NCBI RefSeq assembly: GCF_000196895.1
Contig: NC_014297.1
Location: 1,184,119 to 1,248,118 of the forward strand
Reading direction: 5' to 3'
Length of the DNA: 64,000 bases
From: Halalkalicoccus jeotgali B3
GTDB taxonomy: Archaea; Halobacteriota; Halobacteria; Halobacteriales; Halalkalicoccaceae
Part shown: one piece after another, positions 25,360 to 34,364 of the stretch
Layout: the number at the start of each line of letters is the position of its first letter
Position numbering within the stretch: the first letter of the stretch is position 1
The notes under the pieces: model-generated
Seen by the model: only the letters and a program-made list of their open reading frames with translations
Databases searched by the model: none
What the model was told of the DNA's origin: nothing
Program-made: the position numbers and the translations under genes

Positions 25360-26363
25360 AGCGCCTCGTAGTGCTCGTCGAAGATCTCGAGGACGACCTT
25401 CAGCGCACCGACGATCACGGGGCCGACGAACAGCCCCATAAAGCCGATCAGGTAGACCCCGCCGATCACGCCGATGATGATGATGCTGGGGTTGATCTTC
25501 GCGTGGCGGTCGACGACGATGGGTCGGAGGAAGTTGTCCGTCGCGTTGACGATGATCGTCCCGTAGAGCAACAACCCGACGCCGAAGACTGTCTGACCGG
25601 TCGCGACGAGGTAGATCGCCGCGGGCCCCCAGACGAGGAAGGACCCGATTATCGGGATCAGCGAGAGGACGATCATGATGAACGTCCACAGCGTGGCGTT
25701 CGGGATGCCGACGACGAACAGGCCGATCCCGGCGATCGCTCCCTGGACGATCGCGACCAGCACGTGGCCGAGCAACACCGCCCACGTGATCTCGTTGAGC
25801 GAGGCGTACAACTCGTCCTGGACCGTCGACGGGAGCGGCAGCGTCTCCCTGAGCCACCCCATCAGCTTGCTCCCGTCCTTCAACAGGTAGTACAGCACGA
25901 ACAGCCCGAGGCCGAGGCCGACGAACGCATGTGAGATCGTGCCGAACACGCCGGGGGCGCTCCCCGCGACGATCCCTGCGGCCTGTTCGGCGTACGCGCT
26001 TACCCGGGAGGCAAGATCGATCTGGAAGCCGGTGTACTGCTGAATTAGCGCCTCGACTTGGCCGAGGCCGAACCCGCTTACCCCGCCGCTCTGGAGTTGC
26101 TGGGCGAGTGCCATCGCGTCGCCGGCGACGGTCGCGCCGACCACGACGAAGGGGATGACGAACGCGATCAACGAGCCGACGATCAGGATCGCTGCCGAGA
26201 GCTGTCCGCCCACCTTCGGTTCGAGACGCTCGTGGAGCGGGTGGAGGACGAACGCGAGTAACAGCGCCAACAGGAGGTACTGGAGGAACGGCTGGACCAT
26301 CGCGAACGACACCGCGAGCAGCAACGCGATCAGCCCGAGCAAGAACCCCCGTCGCACGTTCAT
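25356..26363 (-). CDS. AI-2E family transporter, copy 1
   Basis: A 335-residue membrane protein with about eight helices: two at the N-terminus (MNVRRGFLLGLIALLLAVSF), a soluble section from 75 to 135, then C-terminal helices including VPGVFGTISHAF and LVWGPAAIYLVATGQ. The family covers the E. coli TqsA autoinducer-2 exporter and Na+(Li+)/H+ antiporters such as UPF0118 members, so quorum-sensing should not be assumed. The start ATG 26363 aligns with its neighbour's MDVSRGF. It is probably cotranscribed with copy 2 (42-bp gap). Confidence 0.88.
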   Translation of the reverse strand: MNVRRGFLLGLIALLLAVSFAMVQPFLQYLLLALLLAFVLHPLHERLEPKVGGQLSAAILIVGSLIAFVIPFVVVGATVAGDAMALAQQLQSGGVSGFGLGQVEALIQQYTGFQIDLASRVSAYAEQAAGIVAGSAPGVFGTISHAFVGLGLGLFVLYYLLKDGSKLMGWLRETLPLPSTVQDELYASLNEITWAVLLGHVLVAIVQGAIAGIGLFVVGIPNATLWTFIMIVLSLIPIIGSFLVWGPAAIYLVATGQTVFGVGLLLYGTIIVNATDNFLRPIVVDRHAKINPSIIIIGVIGGVYLIGFMGLFVGPVIVGALKVVLEIFDEHYEAL

Positions 26364-26405
26364 ACCGCCCCTGAACGCGCCCGCCGGATAAAATGCGGCC
26401 TTGCG

Positions 26406-27404
26406 TCACCGGTCGACGTAGTACGTATCGAAGGTCTCGATGGCGATCTTGAACGAGCCGACGATCACCGGCCCGAAGAACAGTCCCATCACGCCGAGCA
26501 GGTAGAGCCCGCCGACGACCCCGAGCATGATCGTCGCGGGGTTGAGTTGGGCCCGCCGATCGACGAGGATCGACCGCAGGTAGTTGTCCGAGAGGCCCAC
26601 GACCGTCATCCCGTAGAGAAACAGCCCGCCGCCCGCGACTGGATCGCCCAGCGCGACCAGATAGACCGCCGCCGGCCCCCAGACGAGAAACGCACCGACG
26701 ACCGGCAACAGCGCCAGCAACATCATCGCGACCGTCCAGAAGACTGCGTTGGGAATCCCGGTCACGGCCAGTCCAATCCCCGCGAGCAGGCCCTGGATCG
26801 CCGAGACGAGGACGTGGCCCACGAGCACCGCCCACATGAGGTCGTCGACGTTCGTGGCCAGTTCGCCCAGCACGACGTCGGGAAGCGGCGTGACCTCGAA
26901 GAGCCACTCGGTGAAGTACCGGCCGTCCCGCAGGAAGAAAAACAGGAGGAACGCCGAGAGGGTGATCCCGATCAGGGCGTGGGTGAACACGCCGACCAGA
27001 TCCGAGGCGTTCCCGACGAGCACGCCCGCGAAGTTCTCGCCGGCGGTGCCGAGCGTCGTCGAGAGGTCGACCTCTCGGCCCGTCGAGGCGGCGATGACGC
27101 TCTCGACTTCCTCGAGGTCGATGTCGCTGTCGCTCAGACGCTGGGCCAGATCGAGCGCGTCGCTCGCGACGACCGATAGCAACGCCGCAAACGGCAGGAT
27201 CACCACGCCGGTCGCAGCCCCCATCAACGCCAGCGCACCCCCCGTCTCGCCGGTGACGGGTACCAGCCGGCGATAGACCGGCGTGAGCAGGTACGCGATC
27301 AGCACCGCCAACAGCACGTACTGGCGGAAGGGCCAGACGATCGCAAGCGACAGCGTCCCGAACGCGCCGATCACGACCAGCATAAATCCCCTGCTGACGT
27401 CCAT
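26406..27404 (-). CDS. AI-2E family transporter, copy 2
   Basis: A 332-residue paralogue of the next gene downstream, with matching landmarks: MDVSRGFMLVVIG start, LVWGPAAVYLVALGDPV near residue 245, and RAQLNPATIMLGVVGGLYLLG near the end (copy 1 has HAKINPSIIIIGVIGGVYLIG). ATG 27404 was chosen because it aligns with copy 1; an in-frame ATG four codons upstream is possible. The soluble section between helices 2 and 3 is the most divergent part. Tandem duplication is the simplest origin. Confidence 0.88.
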   Translation of the reverse strand: MDVSRGFMLVVIGAFGTLSLAIVWPFRQYVLLAVLIAYLLTPVYRRLVPVTGETGGALALMGAATGVVILPFAALLSVVASDALDLAQRLSDSDIDLEEVESVIAASTGREVDLSTTLGTAGENFAGVLVGNASDLVGVFTHALIGITLSAFLLFFFLRDGRYFTEWLFEVTPLPDVVLGELATNVDDLMWAVLVGHVLVSAIQGLLAGIGLAVTGIPNAVFWTVAMMLLALLPVVGAFLVWGPAAVYLVALGDPVAGGGLFLYGMTVVGLSDNYLRSILVDRRAQLNPATIMLGVVGGLYLLGVMGLFFGPVIVGSFKIAIETFDTYYVDR

Positions 27405-27445
27405 GCGAGATGACACGCCCGCAAGCGAGATAAAACGATCCGGCG

Positions 27446-28174
27446 CTACGAGAGCGCGAGGACGGCGTCGAGGCTGATACCGATGGCGCGCTCGACGTTG
27501 TCTTTCGCCTTTTCAGGCAGTTCCTCGTCGTCGGTCTCGCCCTTCTGGGTCCCCTCGACGAGGTTGCCGTCGACGGTACAGATCGCACCCGCACGCATCC
27601 CCTTGCGCCGCGCGAGGGTGAAGACGGCGGCGGCTTCCATCTCGACGGAAAGGATCCCCGCCCGCTCCCAGCCCTCGACGTACTCGTCGGTTTCGGCGTA
27701 GAAGGCGTCATCGGAGGCGATCGGGCCGACGTGGACCGCCTCGCCCCGGCCCTCCGCACCGTCGACCAGCGCCGAGAGCACCTCGAAATCGGGGACGGCG
27801 GGGTAGGTGACCGACTCGTAGCGCTTCGAGGTCCCCTCGTCCTTCGCGGCACCCGTCGCGACGATCATGTCGCCGATCTCGATGTCGTTCTGCAGGGCAC
27901 CCGTCGTGCCCACGCGGATCACCGTCTCCACTCCTACTCGCTCGAGTTCCTCGATCGCGATGGCCGCGGAGGGACAGCCGATCCCCGTCGAGCAGATGGT
28001 CAGGTCGGTCCCCTCGTAGGTCGCGTTGACGAGTTTGTACTCGCGGTTCTCGGCGACGACCTCGGAAGACTCACAGAGGCCGGCGATCCGGTCGACGCGA
28101 CCGGGATCGCCGGGAATCAGCGCGATATCGTTGAGGTCGCCCTCCTCTACCAGCAGATGTGGCTGTTTCGCCAT
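27446..28174 (-). CDS. udp: uridine phosphorylase / purine-or-uridine nucleoside phosphorylase
   Basis: A 242-residue nucleoside phosphorylase of the PNP/UDP family, which splits nucleosides with phosphate to base and ribose-1-phosphate. Phosphate-binding glycine is in LIPGDPGRVDRIAG near residue 20, the central strand reads STGIGCPSAAIAIEEL near 62, VIRVGTTGALQ near 85, and the ribose-binding SVEMEAAAVFTLA near 175. These match the uridine phosphorylase subgroup best. deoC follows 0.9 kb away and would feed on related sugar phosphates. The ATG at 28174 is clear. Confidence 0.92.
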   Translation of the reverse strand: MAKQPHLLVEEGDLNDIALIPGDPGRVDRIAGLCESSEVVAENREYKLVNATYEGTDLTICSTGIGCPSAAIAIEELERVGVETVIRVGTTGALQNDIEIGDMIVATGAAKDEGTSKRYESVTYPAVPDFEVLSALVDGAEGRGEAVHVGPIASDDAFYAETDEYVEGWERAGILSVEMEAAAVFTLARRKGMRAGAICTVDGNLVEGTQKGETDDEELPEKAKDNVERAIGISLDAVLALS

Positions 28175-28214
28175 ACGCGCGAGTCTCGGGGGCCGGACAA
28201 AAGCCGTGCGGTCC

Positions 28215-29006
28215 TCAGCCCCCGACCGCGAACAACAGCAGGTTGTGGACGCCGGGACCGAACCCGACGGCGGCGATCAGCGCGAGCAACAGAAAGCCCT
28301 CGTTCGGTTCGTCCTCGACGTACTCGGCCATGAGCCAGACAATCACGCAGGCCAATGCGAGTTTTACGAGGACGAACAGCCACCCGACGCCGATGGTTTC
28401 GGCGGTGGGAAGTCCCTCGGCGACCCCCATGATTGCCCGCGGCAGGGGCGAGCGTTCGGTGACCTCGAGTACGTCGATTCCCACGGCCGTCGAGATCCCG
28501 TCAAGGGCGTGTGCGAGGACGACCAGCGCGCCGGCCACACCGGTCGTCGCCGCGACGCCCGGGAGCGCACGCCGAAACAGCCCCCACGTCCCCGCCGCGA
28601 GGACGATCGAGAGCACGAGCGCGACGAGCGGCCAGTAGGGTGTGATCGTTCCGCGCCCGTAGCCGACGCCGAAGGCTGCCCCGACCGCCAACAGCGCCGC
28701 GAGCGTGCCCGCGAGTGCGAGGAACCGGTCGTCCGTGACCGTCCAGATCGCCCCCGCGAGGACGAACGTGCTGACGTAGACGCTCGGGGTCCCCAGCAAG
28801 GGCGCGAAGGCGGGGGGAACGGCCTCGATCACTTCGAGGACGTGACACGCCGCACCGGCGACCATCCACGGGACGAACGCCAGCACCGTCGCCTCCCGGA
28901 CGGGTGGTCGCCGCCGCCACAGCGCCGTCGCGACCGCCGCCGCCGCCACGAGCAAGACGAGGAGATATGAGAGCGGGGGCAACGAAAAGCCGTCGGGCAG
29001 GACCAT
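28215..29006 (-). CDS. DUF63 family membrane protein
   Basis: A 263-residue protein with about seven helices and few charged residues. The start [20 protein letters not shown], the block [20 protein letters not shown] near residue 45, and [20 protein letters not shown] near 170 fit DUF63, a euryarchaeal family of unknown function. The ATG at 29006 was chosen because an in-frame reading to 29117 adds a non-conserved basic leader. It may share an operon with the phosphorylase gene (40-bp gap) and is divergent from deoC. Confidence 0.83.
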   Translation of the reverse strand: MVLPDGFSLPPLSYLLVLLVAAAAVATALWRRRPPVREATVLAFVPWMVAGAACHVLEVIEAVPPAFAPLLGTPSVYVSTFVLAGAIWTVTDDRFLALAGTLAALLAVGAAFGVGYGRGTITPYWPLVALVLSIVLAAGTWGLFRRALPGVAATTGVAGALVVLAHALDGISTAVGIDVLEVTERSPLPRAIMGVAEGLPTAETIGVGWLFVLVKLALACVIVWLMAEYVEDEPNEGFLLLALIAAVGFGPGVHNLLLFAVGG

Positions 29007-29088
29007 ACGCGGACCTCTCGGCGTGAAACGGAAAGCATTGCGATACGATTCCCCGTGGTATTTAGTCCCTCGCCACCATCCACCGCTG

Positions 29089-29721
29089 ATGGAACGAACG
29101 GAGTTCGCTGCGGCCATCGATCACACCGTCCTCGGGCCGGAGACGACCCGCGAGGACGTCCGGGGAACCGTCGAGGAGGCCGCCGAATACGGGATGAACG
29201 CCTGTATTCCGCCGTGTTACGTCGAGGACGCCGCCGAGTACGGCGAGGTCACGCTCGTGACCGTCGTCGGGTTCCCCCACGGCCAGAACTCGCCCGGGGC
29301 GAAGCGAAAGGAGGCCGTCGAGGCCTGGAAGGCGGGCGCGGACGAACTCGACGTGGTCTGTAATCGGGGACGGCTCCTGGGCGGGGAGGACGAACGGTTC
29401 CACGACGAGCTCGCCGAGATCGTCGCCGCGGTGCCGGTCCCGGTGAAGGTGATCGTCGAAGCCAGCGAACTCGACGAGGCCGAACTCAGGCGGGCGGCCG
29501 AACTTGCCGTCGAGGCCGACGCCGCCATGCTCAAGACCTCGACCGGGTTCGCCGAGGGCGGGGCGAGCGTCGAGGCCGTCGAAATCCTCGCGGAGTACCT
29601 CCCTGTGAAAGCAAGCGGCGGGATCGGCGACTACGAGACCGCACGGACGATGCTTGCGGCCGGTGCCGAGCGGATCGGCGCCTCCTCGGGGGTCGCGCTG
29701 GTCGAGGGGTTCGACGGCTGA
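29089..29721 (+). CDS. deoC: deoxyribose-phosphate aldolase
   Basis: A 210-residue TIM-barrel class I aldolase that splits 2-deoxyribose-5-phosphate into glyceraldehyde-3-phosphate and acetaldehyde. It has [15 protein letters not shown] at the N-terminus, [10 protein letters not shown] near residue 58, [10 protein letters not shown] near 83 (the Asp of the proton relay), the Schiff-base lysine in AMLKTSTGF near residue 146, and the second lysine in PVKASGGIG near 174. The ATG at 29089 gives the family-typical start. With the nearby nucleoside phosphorylase it forms a nucleoside salvage pathway, although the two genes are on opposite strands. Confidence 0.96.
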   Translation: MERTEFAAAIDHTVLGPETTREDVRGTVEEAAEYGMNACIPPCYVEDAAEYGEVTLVTVVGFPHGQNSPGAKRKEAVEAWKAGADELDVVCNRGRLLGGEDERFHDELAEIVAAVPVPVKVIVEASELDEAELRRAAELAVEADAAMLKTSTGFAEGGASVEAVEILAEYLPVKASGGIGDYETARTMLAAGAERIGASSGVALVEGFDG

Positions 29722-29868
29722 CCTCGACCCCCGCCGGGTGGCGCTTGGCCGCCTTCGAACGTGTTAAGGAGCCTCCTCGAAAAGAAGGGCCATGTCATAC
29801 CCTCCGAGTCATACGGATCGGGATCGCGACAGGACGGGCCAGCCCACCGTCGGCAGGCGCGACCGATA

Positions 29869-32124
29869 ATGGCTGACGAAGAACTCGCGAAGGACCTCGG
29901 ACTTCTGTCGGCGCTCACCATCGGTATCGGGACGATGATCGGCGCGGGCATTTTCGTCCTCCCGGGGGTGGCGGTCAGCGATGCCGGCCCGCTGGCGGCC
30001 GCGTCGTTCGTCCTCGGTGGCGTCATTGCGCTGTTTACCGCCCTTTCGGCCAGCGAACTCGGCACGGCGATGCCGAAAGCGGGTGGGGCGTACTTCTATA
30101 TCAACCGTGCGCTCGGGCCGCTCTTCGGCTCGATCGCGGGCTGGGGCAACTGGATCGGGCTGACCTTCGCTTCTGCCTTCTACATGTTCGGCTTCGGCGA
30201 GTACGTCGCCGCGTTCGTCGCCGTCCCCGGGATATCGCTCGGCCCGCTCGCGCTTGCGGGTCCGGAGATCATCGCGCTGCTCGGCGCGACGTTTTTCACC
30301 ACCGTCAACTACGTCGGCGCCAAGGAGACCGGCAAACTCCAGAACGTCATCGTCGGCGTTCTGGTCCTGATCCTCGCGGTGTTTACCCTCTTTGGCGTGT
30401 TCAACGCCGACCTCCAGACGCTGCGGCCGATCGCCCCGGAGGGCTTTTCGGCGCTGTTGCCCGTTACGGGCCTGATCTTCGTCTCGTATCTCGGCTTCGT
30501 CCAGATCACCTCCGTCGCAGAGGAGATCAAGAACCCCGGGAGGAACCTCCCGATCGCCATCGTGGGCAGCGTCGTCGTCGTGACCACGATCTACGCGCTG
30601 GTGTTGGTGGTGGTGCTCGCGGCGGTGCCAAACGAGATCGTCGCCGGCAACGATACCGCCGTGGTGCAGGTCGCGGAGATCCTCATCGGCCCGCTCGGCG
30701 CGGGCGCGATGTTGCTCGGCGGCCTGCTCGCGACGGCATCCTCGGCGAACGCCTCGATCCTCTCCTCGTCGCGGATCAACTTCGCGATGGGACGCGACAG
30801 GCTCGTCAGCCCGGCGCTGAACGAGATCCACGGGAAGTTCGGGACACCGTATCGCTCGATCGCGATCACCGGGGGGTTGATCGTTCTGTTTATCGTCTTC
30901 GGCAACCTCGAGTTGCTCTCGACGGCCAGCAGCGTGCTTCATCTAGTGGTCTACGGGCTGTTGAACGTCGCGCTGATCGTCATGCGCGAGGCCCGCCCCC
31001 CCGAGTACGATCCCGATTTCACCGTCCCGTTATACCCGATCACGCCCATAGTCGGAGCCGTGCTCTCGTTTGCCCTGATCGGTTTCATCGAACCTACCGT
31101 GATCGTCCTCTGTGCGGTGTTCGTCGTTTTTGCGGCCCTCTGGTACCTACTGTACGCCCGGAGCAAGACCGAATCCGAGGGGGTTCTTTCGGAGTACGTC
31201 CGCTCGCGCTCGGAGGCGATGCCCGACGCGGCCGTCTCGGCCGCGGAAAGCGTCAAACCCGAGGCCGCCGACTACCGGGTGATGGTCCCGCTTGCGAACC
31301 CGCGGACCGAACAGCACCTGATCACGCTCGCCAGCACGCTCGCGAAGGCAAACGGGGGAGCCGTCCACGCGGTCCACATCGTGCAGGTGCCCGATCAGGT
31401 CCCCCTATCGGCCGCCACGGACCACATGGCCGATCTCGACGCGGACTCGGAGACGCTGCTCGATCGGGCCCGCGAGGATGCAGAGACCTTCGGCGTGCCA
31501 GTCGAGACCCACACCCTCGTCTCCCATCGCGGGTTCGAGGAGGTCTTCGAGGCCGCCCGGACCTACGAGGCCGACATGACGATCATGGGCTGGAGCGAGA
31601 ACGCCCACTGGTCGCCGGGGCGCGCCGAGAGCGCCTTCGACGAACTCGCCCACGACCTGCCGTGTGATTTCCTCGTCCTGAAAGACCGCGGGTTCGGCGT
31701 CGAACGCGTCCTCGTACCCACGGCGGGCGGGCCCGATTCCGACCTGAGCGCCGAGGTCGCCCGGACGCTTCGCGACGAGGTCGACTCGACCGTCTCGCTG
31801 CTGTACGTCGTCGATGGGCCGGAAGAACGGGTCGAGGGCGAGGCGTTCCTCACCGAGTGGGCGGAGAGCCACGGCCTCGCCGACGCCGAGATCCTGATCG
31901 ACGAGTCGGGTGAGGTCGAGGGGGCGATCGCTCGGGCGGCCGAGGACCACGATCTCGTCGTTATCGGTGCAACCGAGCGGGGCCTGCTCTCGCGGCTCGT
32001 GCGCGGTTCGCTCGCCTACGACGTGATCGACGAACTCGACCGGTCCGTGCTGCTGGCCGAGCGCCCGACGTCCCGGTCGATCCGTGAGCGCCTGTTCGGT
32101 TCGGGGAGCGGTTCGGACGACTGA
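29869..32124 (+). CDS. APC family amino-acid permease fused to two UspA domains
   Basis: A 751-residue fusion. Residues 1-425 form an APC-superfamily permease with about twelve helices: IGIGTMIGAGIFVLPGVAVS near residue 17, GGAYFYINRALGPLFGSIAG near 72 and SSSRINFAMGRDRLVSPALN near 302. Two Usp-like domains follow. The first (about 465-605) starts DYRVMVPLANPRTEQHLI. The second (about 617-740) contains VERVLVPTAGGPDSDLSAEV and a degenerate nucleotide loop near VIGATERGLLSRLVRGSLAY. Such fusions are common in archaea and suggest that nucleotide or stress sensing regulates transport. I used ATG 29869 because upstream residues are basic and non-conserved. Confidence 0.92.
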   Translation: MADEELAKDLGLLSALTIGIGTMIGAGIFVLPGVAVSDAGPLAAASFVLGGVIALFTALSASELGTAMPKAGGAYFYINRALGPLFGSIAGWGNWIGLTFASAFYMFGFGEYVAAFVAVPGISLGPLALAGPEIIALLGATFFTTVNYVGAKETGKLQNVIVGVLVLILAVFTLFGVFNADLQTLRPIAPEGFSALLPVTGLIFVSYLGFVQITSVAEEIKNPGRNLPIAIVGSVVVVTTIYALVLVVVLAAVPNEIVAGNDTAVVQVAEILIGPLGAGAMLLGGLLATASSANASILSSSRINFAMGRDRLVSPALNEIHGKFGTPYRSIAITGGLIVLFIVFGNLELLSTASSVLHLVVYGLLNVALIVMREARPPEYDPDFTVPLYPITPIVGAVLSFALIGFIEPTVIVLCAVFVVFAALWYLLYARSKTESEGVLSEYVRSRSEAMPDAAVSAAESVKPEAADYRVMVPLANPRTEQHLITLASTLAKANGGAVHAVHIVQVPDQVPLSAATDHMADLDADSETLLDRAREDAETFGVPVETHTLVSHRGFEEVFEAARTYEADMTIMGWSENAHWSPGRAESAFDELAHDLPCDFLVLKDRGFGVERVLVPTAGGPDSDLSAEVARTLRDEVDSTVSLLYVVDGPEERVEGEAFLTEWAESHGLADAEILIDESGEVEGAIARAAEDHDLVVIGATERGLLSRLVRGSLAYDVIDELDRSVLLAERPTSRSIRERLFGSGSGSDD

Positions 32125-32172
32125 CGTCGCCCGATCCGTCGTGCTTTTGGCCCCCGAGGCGCTCTCTCGGGT

Positions 32173-33417
32173 ATGGCCCGGTACCACATCGAGACCTACG
32201 GCTGCACCTCCAATCGGGGTGAGAGCCGCGCGATCGAGAGCGCGCTGCGCGACGCCGGCCACTACCGGGCGGCGGGTCCCGCGGAGGCGGACGTCGCCAT
32301 CCTCAACACCTGTACCGTCGTCGAGAAGACCGAGACGAACATGCTGCGGCGAGCCAAGGAACTAGAAGAGGAAACCACGGACCTCATCGTCACCGGCTGT
32401 ATGGCGCTCGCCCAGAGCGAGGCCTTTTCCGACGTCGACGCCCGCGTGATGCACTGGGACGAGGTGCCCCAAGCCGCGCTCAACGGCGAGTGTCCGACCC
32501 CCGGGCCGGGCGTCGAGCCCGTTTTAGAGGGCGTGGTCGGCATCCTCCCCATCGCCCGAGGCTGTATGTCGAACTGCTCGTACTGTATCACCAAGCACGC
32601 TACTGGACGGGTAGACTCCCCGACGATCGAGGCAAACGTCGAGAAGGCCCGCGCGCTGGTCCACGCCGGCGCGAAGGAACTGCGGATCACGGGCCAGGAC
32701 ACCGGCGTCTACGGCTGGGACGACGGGGAGCGTTCGCTCCCCGAACTGCTCTCGCGGATCTGTGCCATCGAGGGCGAGTTCCGCGTGCGGCTGGGCATGG
32801 CTAACCCCGGCGGGATCCACGGCATCCACGAGGAACTCGCCGAGGTCTTCGCCGAAAACGAGAAGCTGTATGACTTCATCCACGCCCCGGTCCAGTCGGG
32901 CAGCGACGAGGTATTGGAGGAAATGCGCCGCCAACACAAGGTCGAGAAGTTCAGGGAGATCGTCAAGACCTTCGATCGGGAACTGGACCACTGGACACTC
33001 TCGACGGACTTCATCGTCGGCTTTCCGACCGAAACCGAAGCGGACCACGAACTGAGTATGGATCTCCTACGCGAGATCCGCCCCGAGAAGGTCAACGTCA
33101 CGCGCTTTTCGAAGCGGCCCAAAACGGACGCTGCCGATATGAAGGGCCTCGGCGGGACGATCAAGAAGGAGCGCTCGAAGGCGATGAGCGAGGCAAAGAG
33201 AGAAATCGTCGGCGAGGTCTACGAGGGGATGGTCGGGGACACGTGCGAGGTGCTGTGCGTACAACCGGGCACCGGCGATTCGGTGAAGTGTCGCGATCCG
33301 GCGTACAGACAGGTGATCGTCCAGAACGCCTCCGAGTACGGGATCGAGCCCGGTGACTTCTTCGAGGCCGAGATCACCGCGAGCCAGACGATGTACGCGT
33401 TCGGAAAGCCGGTCTAA
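32173..33417 (+). CDS. archaeal tRNA N6-threonylcarbamoyladenosine methylthiotransferase (e-MtaB type)
   Basis: A 414-residue radical-SAM methylthiotransferase that converts t6A37 to ms2t6A37 in tRNAs reading ANN codons. The N-terminal MTTase domain has cysteines in ETYGCTSNRGES, LNTCTVVEKTE and VTGCMAL (first Fe-S cluster). The radical-SAM cluster motif CMSNCSYC is near residue 136. Later come TGQDTGVYGWD and FIHAPVQSGSDEVL. The last 60 residues form a TRAM domain (VCEVL-like GDTCEVLCV). The family (MtaB/CDKAL1 archaeal branch) is firm. It converges on mscS with a 4-bp overlap. Confidence 0.94.
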   Translation: MARYHIETYGCTSNRGESRAIESALRDAGHYRAAGPAEADVAILNTCTVVEKTETNMLRRAKELEEETTDLIVTGCMALAQSEAFSDVDARVMHWDEVPQAALNGECPTPGPGVEPVLEGVVGILPIARGCMSNCSYCITKHATGRVDSPTIEANVEKARALVHAGAKELRITGQDTGVYGWDDGERSLPELLSRICAIEGEFRVRLGMANPGGIHGIHEELAEVFAENEKLYDFIHAPVQSGSDEVLEEMRRQHKVEKFREIVKTFDRELDHWTLSTDFIVGFPTETEADHELSMDLLREIRPEKVNVTRFSKRPKTDAADMKGLGGTIKKERSKAMSEAKREIVGEVYEGMVGDTCEVLCVQPGTGDSVKCRDPAYRQVIVQNASEYGIEPGDFFEAEITASQTMYAFGKPV

Positions 33418-34292
33418 CGTTCTTTTCCTCCCGAGAACCGGTCTCTCGGTACGTCGCGCAGTTCGACACCCACCTCCCCGTCGAGTTCCGTCGGTCCGCC
33501 ATCTCCCAGTTCGATTCCGGCTTCGGGAAGCCGGGTTGCGATCTCGCGGGCGTACTCCGAGCGCACCCTGGCGAACGACGCGCGCGTCGGATCCGCGATC
33601 CAGATCCGCGCGGAGAGTCGAACCCTCTCGTCGACGCTGGTGATCCTGACCGATGGCTCGGGAGCGTCGAGTACGTCGGGGTGGTCCTCGGCCGCGCTCA
33701 CGAGCACCGCGACGGCGGTATCGAGATCGGCGTCGTGACCGAGTTCGAGCGGGAGGTCGATCCGCAGCCGGTCGTTCAACACGGGGTTGACGACGGTCGT
33801 GGTCGTGAGCGCGGCGTTCGGGACGGTGACGACCTCGTTGTCGAACGTGCGCACCCGGGTCGCCCGGAAATCGATGTCCTCGATGGTCCCCTCGCCACCC
33901 TCCCAGCGGATCCAGTCGCCGATGTTGAACTTCGGATCCGTGACGATGAAGGCGCCGCTGACGACGTTGCCGACGACGTCCTGGGCGGCAAACCCGAGTG
34001 CGACCGTCAGCGCCGCGACGACGATCGCCGAGCGATCCAACAGGTACCCCAGTCCGGCGACCCACAGTCCGGCGACGACGCTCGCGACGACCACGGCGAC
34101 CGCGAGCACCCGCTGGAGCCCCCGCCGGAGCGTCGGTTCCGTGCCCCGAAGTTCCATCAGGTAGCCAGCAGCGGGTTCGACGAGAAACCGACCGAGGGCG
34201 TACGCCAACGCGACCGTCAGGAGGAACGTCGCGACGTTGTCGAGAAGCGCGGCGTACCTCGCGAACAACCCGGCGAGTCGTGGCACGATCAC
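33414..34292 (-). CDS. small-conductance mechanosensitive channel (MscS family)
   Basis: A 292-residue channel that releases solutes on hypo-osmotic shock. Two leading helices are followed by the pore-lining helix TM3 (AALTVALGFAAQDVVGNVVSGAF near residue 93), a beta domain (KFNIGDWIRWEGGEGTIEDI) and VVTVPNAALTTTTVVNP (canonical 'VPN' segment). The C-terminal alpha/beta vestibule has an acidic tail. The start is GTG (34292), with a second in-frame GTG six bases further on. It is divergent from nothing; the CDF transporter gene lies upstream on the same strand after 72 bp. Confidence 0.93.
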   Translation of the reverse strand: MIVPRLAGLFARYAALLDNVATFLLTVALAYALGRFLVEPAAGYLMELRGTEPTLRRGLQRVLAVAVVVASVVAGLWVAGLGYLLDRSAIVVAALTVALGFAAQDVVGNVVSGAFIVTDPKFNIGDWIRWEGGEGTIEDIDFRATRVRTFDNEVVTVPNAALTTTTVVNPVLNDRLRIDLPLELGHDADLDTAVAVLVSAAEDHPDVLDAPEPSVRITSVDERVRLSARIWIADPTRASFARVRSEYAREIATRLPEAGIELGDGGPTELDGEVGVELRDVPRDRFSGGKER

Positions 34293-34364
34293 GCCCTCCC
34301 GAACGCATCGCTCCCCCTCAAACCTTGGCCCGGCATGCCCCTCGAACGGCCATCGGGCGGGATA

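Noticed and set aside
25356-27404. Quorum-sensing autoinducer-2 export system
   Set aside because: Family name only; AI-2E proteins include ion antiporters and no LuxS or AI-2 gene is nearby.
24904-27852. A 982-residue open frame on the minus strand across the channel, both AI-2E genes and part of udp
   Set aside because: Its translation is Arg/Pro/Ser/Gly-rich with no domain and runs over three well-supported genes; long antisense frames are expected in a high-GC genome.
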